In this document: positions 20,434 to 22,593 of the stretch, one piece after another
Numbering within the stretch: the first letter of the stretch is position 1
How the letters are laid out: each line of letters begins with the position of its first letter
Assembly: GCA_017303735.1 (NCBI GenBank)
Contig: JAFLCF010000055.1
Coordinates: forward strand, 1-22,593
DNA length: 22,593 nt
Source of the DNA: Anaerolineae bacterium
GTDB taxonomy: Bacteria > Chloroflexota > Anaerolineae > Anaerolineales > Villigracilaceae
Direction of reading: 5' to 3'
Program-made: the position numbers and the translations under genes
Notes under the pieces: generated by a model
The model's database searches: none
Seen by the model: the letters and a program-made list of their open reading frames with translations, nothing else
Told to the model about the DNA's origin: nothing

Positions 20434-21119
20434 TCTTCTGTAATATTGCCCGAACTTTGTGAGATCAACCCCAGCGCCACCCCGCGCATAACCGCCTCCG
20501 TGCGGCTGTTGGCTTGCAGTTTGGCGAAGATGTGAGCGAGATGTCCCTGCACGGTACGGTCGCTGATGGTCAGTTGCACACCGATGGCTTTGTTGGTAAA
20601 TCCTTTGGCGGCAAGCCGCAGCACATCTAGTTCACGGTCAGTCAATGGCTCGACGATCTTTTTTTCCGGTCCTTTGAAGATGGTGGACATCAACTTGCTG
20701 GTGATGGACGGATCGAGCGCCGACTTGCCTTCATGGACATCGCGTACCGCCTGGATTAGTTCATCCGCCTGTCCCGTTTTAAGCACATAGCCGTTCGCGC
20801 CTGCCTGCAAAACCGCCATCACGTAGGGATCATCGTTATAAGCGGTCAGGATTAACACGCCCACTTCGGGCAGATGGGCGCGAACCCAGCGGGTGACTTC
20901 AATGCCACTGGCTTTAGGCATTTGGATATCCAGGACGGCAACATCCGGTTTATGCTTTTGGATGAGGGACTGCGCCTCCTCCCCGTCCCCCGCCTCGGCA
21001 ATGACCTGGAGATCAGTCGCACTCTCAAGCAATTGCCTCACGCCCGCACGGACGATATGGTGGTCATCCGCCAGGAGTATGCGTATTTTGGTTTTTGATT
21101 TGCTCGATGATTTTGGCAT
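20430..21119 (-). CDS. NarL/LuxR-family response regulator
   Basis: A 229-aa DNA-binding regulator. The receiver domain (about 11-130) has the acidic pair DD (18-19), the phospho-acceptor Asp64 (VAVLDIQMP), ILTAYND and KTGQ (Lys114 region). The LuxR-type helix-turn-helix (about 160-222) reads LTDRELDVLRLAAKGFTNKA, then SDRTVQGHLAHIFAKLQ. Its gene overlaps the kinase gene by 4 nt (ATGA) and the DUF2085 gene by 56 nt. It lacks a good Shine-Dalgarno, so it is probably translated by coupling. Target genes cannot be told from the window. Confidence 0.93.
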   Translation of the reverse strand: MPKSSSKSKTKIRILLADDHHIVRAGVRQLLESATDLQVIAEAGDGEEAQSLIQKHKPDVAVLDIQMPKASGIEVTRWVRAHLPEVGVLILTAYNDDPYVMAVLQAGANGYVLKTGQADELIQAVRDVHEGKSALDPSITSKLMSTIFKGPEKKIVEPLTDRELDVLRLAAKGFTNKAIGVQLTISDRTVQGHLAHIFAKLQANSRTEAVMRGVALGLISQSSGNITEE

Positions 21120-21804
21120 GGCTTAATGTATCCAATTGCTGATTATAAACTTGTGATTGAAAAATGAACGGGAAGGCGAGCCAGACGATTCCCAGACCAG
21201 CCAAAAATCCAGTGATGAAGCGCATGAGTGAGTTGAACGAGCCGAGCGCGTCGCCCGCATAGAATGTCGCGGGTAATACATTGTTCGTCAACATAGCCAG
21301 CCATGCATTTGTATCACGGAATCCCTGTCCGATACCAGCGAAGTCGCTGACCGCATGTGTGCCGCCATCCACCGCGAGAGGCAGTAGGATGTTTATGAAA
21401 CCCCACCATGTAATAGGTTTAATTTTGCGACGCAGAGGATACCAGAGTAACGCAAAGAACCAAACGCTAGTGTAAAACGAGATCATTCTGTCCGACCAGG
21501 CGACCTTCCAACCCATCGACTCGTTTCCGATGAATTGACGAAGAATCATCGGGTTGGCAGTGTTCTGCCATGCCGACTGAATTTCACTCAGGGAATACAT
21601 CGTCTTTTCGCCAAACCAAAAGAACGACCGCTCGGGCAGTTGATGACAGAAGAAGGAGTAAACGAAATAGATCGCCTTCCCCGTGCTGGTCCAGCCCATG
21701 TTCATGAAAACGGGCGCGAGGTAAGGCGTGAAGACCCACAGGCCGTACACGATCAGGAAGGTCGCGAACCAATGGCGGGAGATGATGTTCGCAACGCGGC
21801 TCAT
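21064..21804 (-). CDS. DUF2085 family membrane protein
   Basis: A 246-aa integral membrane protein with about five helices (near 12-33, 110-128, 132-150, 163-185, 193-215). The diagnostic DUF2085 motif is FFCHQLPERSFFWFGEKTMY (51-70), with Cys53 and His54. A second conserved part is LPLAVDGGTHAVSD. The family has no settled function. The gene starts 2 nt after the end of a small membrane protein gene and its C-terminal end overlaps the response regulator by 56 nt, which is unusually long. The last 40 residues (QSQVYNQQLDTLSHAKIIEQ...) are soluble and specific to this protein. Co-transcription with a two-component system suggests a linked role, but this is only inference. Confidence 0.85.
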   Translation of the reverse strand: MSRVANIISRHWFATFLIVYGLWVFTPYLAPVFMNMGWTSTGKAIYFVYSFFCHQLPERSFFWFGEKTMYSLSEIQSAWQNTANPMILRQFIGNESMGWKVAWSDRMISFYTSVWFFALLWYPLRRKIKPITWWGFINILLPLAVDGGTHAVSDFAGIGQGFRDTNAWLAMLTNNVLPATFYAGDALGSFNSLMRFITGFLAGLGIVWLAFPFIFQSQVYNQQLDTLSHAKIIEQIKNQNTHTPGG

Positions 21805-21806
21805 AG

Positions 21807-22040
21807 TCAGATCACATCCCCGCGCCAGCGGAACCAGATCCAGCCCAAGCCAATGCCAAGAATGCCCCCAACAATGCCCGATAGCCAGTGGATCGGATGC
21901 GGCTTGAATTCAAAGACCATCTCGCCGATCACCAGATAACCGACCAGTCCCAATCCGATGGCCCACATATAAACGACCAGCGGCCATTCTTTTTCATCTT
22001 TTTTGGTTTTGTTCTTTTGTTTTGAAAGTTTGGGCGGCAT
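21807..22040 (-). CDS. Small two-helix membrane protein
   Basis: A 77-aa protein with a Lys-rich cytosolic N-terminus (1-18), helix 1 (about 20-42, WPLVVYMWAIGLGLVGYLVI), a short extracytoplasmic loop (FEFKPHPIHW) and helix 2 (about 53-70, GIVGGILGIGLGWIWF). AAGGAG lies 5 nt before the ATG. It opens the operon with DUF2085, the response regulator and the kinase. I do not recognise a family. A promoter would lie in the 76 bp between it and the repeat at 22117, and nothing there is close to consensus. Confidence 0.75.
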   Translation of the reverse strand: MPPKLSKQKNKTKKDEKEWPLVVYMWAIGLGLVGYLVIGEMVFEFKPHPIHWLSGIVGGILGIGLGWIWFRWRGDVI

Positions 22041-22116
22041 TTCTTCTCCTTGAAACTATTCGATAAATTTTCACGCCAGCCAGGGTTAAAGGTCTGTAAA
22101 TAAATAAATTCCCGTA

Positions 22117-22237
22117 CATCCGTCTTTGCGAGCATTCTCTGCGAAGCAATCCCCATGCACGACCAGGAGATTGCTTCGTCGGGTCTCGATACGCCCGAAG
22201 ATCACGGGCTACTCGACCCTCCTCGCAATGACGGATG
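22117..22237. repeat. 121-bp nested palindromic intergenic repeat (MITE-like)
   Basis: Outer arms CATCCGTCTTTGCGAG (22117-22132) and CTCGCAATGACGGATG (22222-22237) pair at 15 of 16 positions. Inside, GCGAAGCAATCCCC and GGAGATTGCTTCG form a second stem, and GGTCTCGATACGCCC / GGGCTACTCGACC a third. The arrangement resembles the interspersed GAAGCAAT/ATTGCTTC repeats common in Anaerolineae genomes. It could form a long structured RNA between the DUF3105 gene and the 22040 operon and act as a terminator. Confidence 0.75.
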
Positions 22238-22241
22238 AATC

Positions 22242-22593
22242 TTACGGCGCGTTCGGTTCGGGCGCGCGATTGAGGTTGGCGCGGTAGAAGGCTTTGGCTA
22301 GTTCCATGTCAAATATCTCGAACTGTTGGATCCGCCCCCATGAGGTCATTGCCACCGGAACCTCAATGGAATTCCAGGGATATGCAATCAGTTTCACGCC
22401 ACCCAGATCATCCATGACCGAACGGATCTGCAATTTCAACTCCGCGCATCCCGTCTCATCCAACAAATCACAGTTGTACCAGATGATCACATACCCGTGT
22501 TCCAGGTTATGGACAAGATAAGCGGCAGGATACGTATAGATATTCTCATCATAAAATCCCGCCTGAGCTTCGGTTGCGTAATGTAATCCGGAC
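22242..22593 (-). CDS. DUF3105 family protein (partial, 5' end beyond window)
   Basis: The frame is open from the window edge to the stop at 22242, giving the last 116 or so residues of a longer protein. It contains the DUF3105 hallmarks SGLHYATEAQAGFY, then AYLVHNLEHGYVIIWYNC and, near the end, VKLIAYPWNS and IAVTSWGR-like sequence (VPVAMTSWGRIQQF). DUF3105 proteins are mostly secreted or membrane-anchored in Actinobacteria and Chloroflexota, with conserved His residues (the HNLEHG site) that could bind metal, but the function is unknown. A GTG at 22490 could start a shorter product, but it lies inside the conserved domain, so it is not the real start. Confidence 0.85.
   Translation of the reverse strand, partial: SGLHYATEAQAGFYDENIYTYPAAYLVHNLEHGYVIIWYNCDLLDETGCAELKLQIRSVMDDLGGVKLIAYPWNSIEVPVAMTSWGRIQQFEIFDMELAKAFYRANLNRAPEPNAP

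Noticed and set aside
1..22593. CRISPR arrays, tRNA, rRNA or prophage genes
   Set aside because: No regularly spaced repeats, cloverleaf or rRNA-like sequence, or phage structural genes were seen. The only mobile element supported by ends and target duplication is the IS1595-type element, though the nested palindrome at 22117-22237 may also be mobile.

Overview
The window looks like a bacterial chromosome segment from the Chloroflexota, most likely an Anaerolineae-type member. That is inferred from the style of its proteins and from an Anaerolineae-like palindromic intergenic repeat near the right end; no marker gene is present to prove it. Almost everything lies on the minus strand and serves one theme: extracytoplasmic copper handling, copper-based electron transfer and thiol redox chemistry.

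Left part (1-1862). The end of a sensor histidine kinase (+) converges on a TetR-type regulator (-) across a bidirectional terminator. The TetR gene diverges from a two-gene membrane-protein operon (+) that has a clear sigma70-type promoter and a TGTTCA-N5-TGAACA palindrome.

Region 1877-5604 (-) is a tightly coupled five-gene operon: a PCYCGC-motif lipoprotein, a CuA-type cupredoxin, a NapH/NosR-like membrane polyferredoxin, a CuA-cytochrome c fusion, and a DUF1573-like membrane-anchored protein. The last gene is interrupted by an in-frame UGA. Reading continues for 60 codons to UAA, the UGA follows a Cys codon (Cys-UGA-Pro-Pro), and a perfect 7-bp hairpin with a G at the start of its loop sits 12 nt downstream. 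It is therefore annotated as a probable selenoprotein.

Region 5730-9268 (-) holds an HMA metallochaperone, YHS-domain proteins, a Met-rich Tat-exported multicopper oxidase and a DoxX-like membrane protein. An IS1595/ISXO2-like insertion sequence (9279-10256) with 22-bp imperfect ends and a perfect 8-bp target duplication has landed in the copper operon. Its transposase is split by a frameshift at a G5A6 run. The insertion cut the first seven codons and the likely ribosome binding site off the next gene.

Region 10277-15565 (-) is the front of that operon: a copper-exporting P1B-ATPase with an N-terminal YHS domain, a small thioredoxin-like protein, a TlpA-type thioredoxin, a divergent Lgt-fold protein that lacks the usual catalytic motif, a SAM methyltransferase and a cupredoxin. 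Region 15699-16588 adds two paralogous small membrane proteins with C-terminal zinc ribbons (one only 57 aa) and another YHS protein.

Region 16676-18625 (-) is a thiol-redox operon: a CcdA-like membrane electron carrier, a membrane-anchored DsbA-like protein and a rhodanese lipoprotein. The CcdA homologue appears circularly permuted, with its canonical first helix (SFLSPCVLPLVPAYLGYLSG) at the C-terminus. Region 18739-22040 (-) is an operon of a small membrane protein, a DUF2085 membrane protein, a NarL-type response regulator and a cache-domain histidine kinase. The right edge has a nested palindromic repeat and the C-terminal part of a DUF3105 protein.
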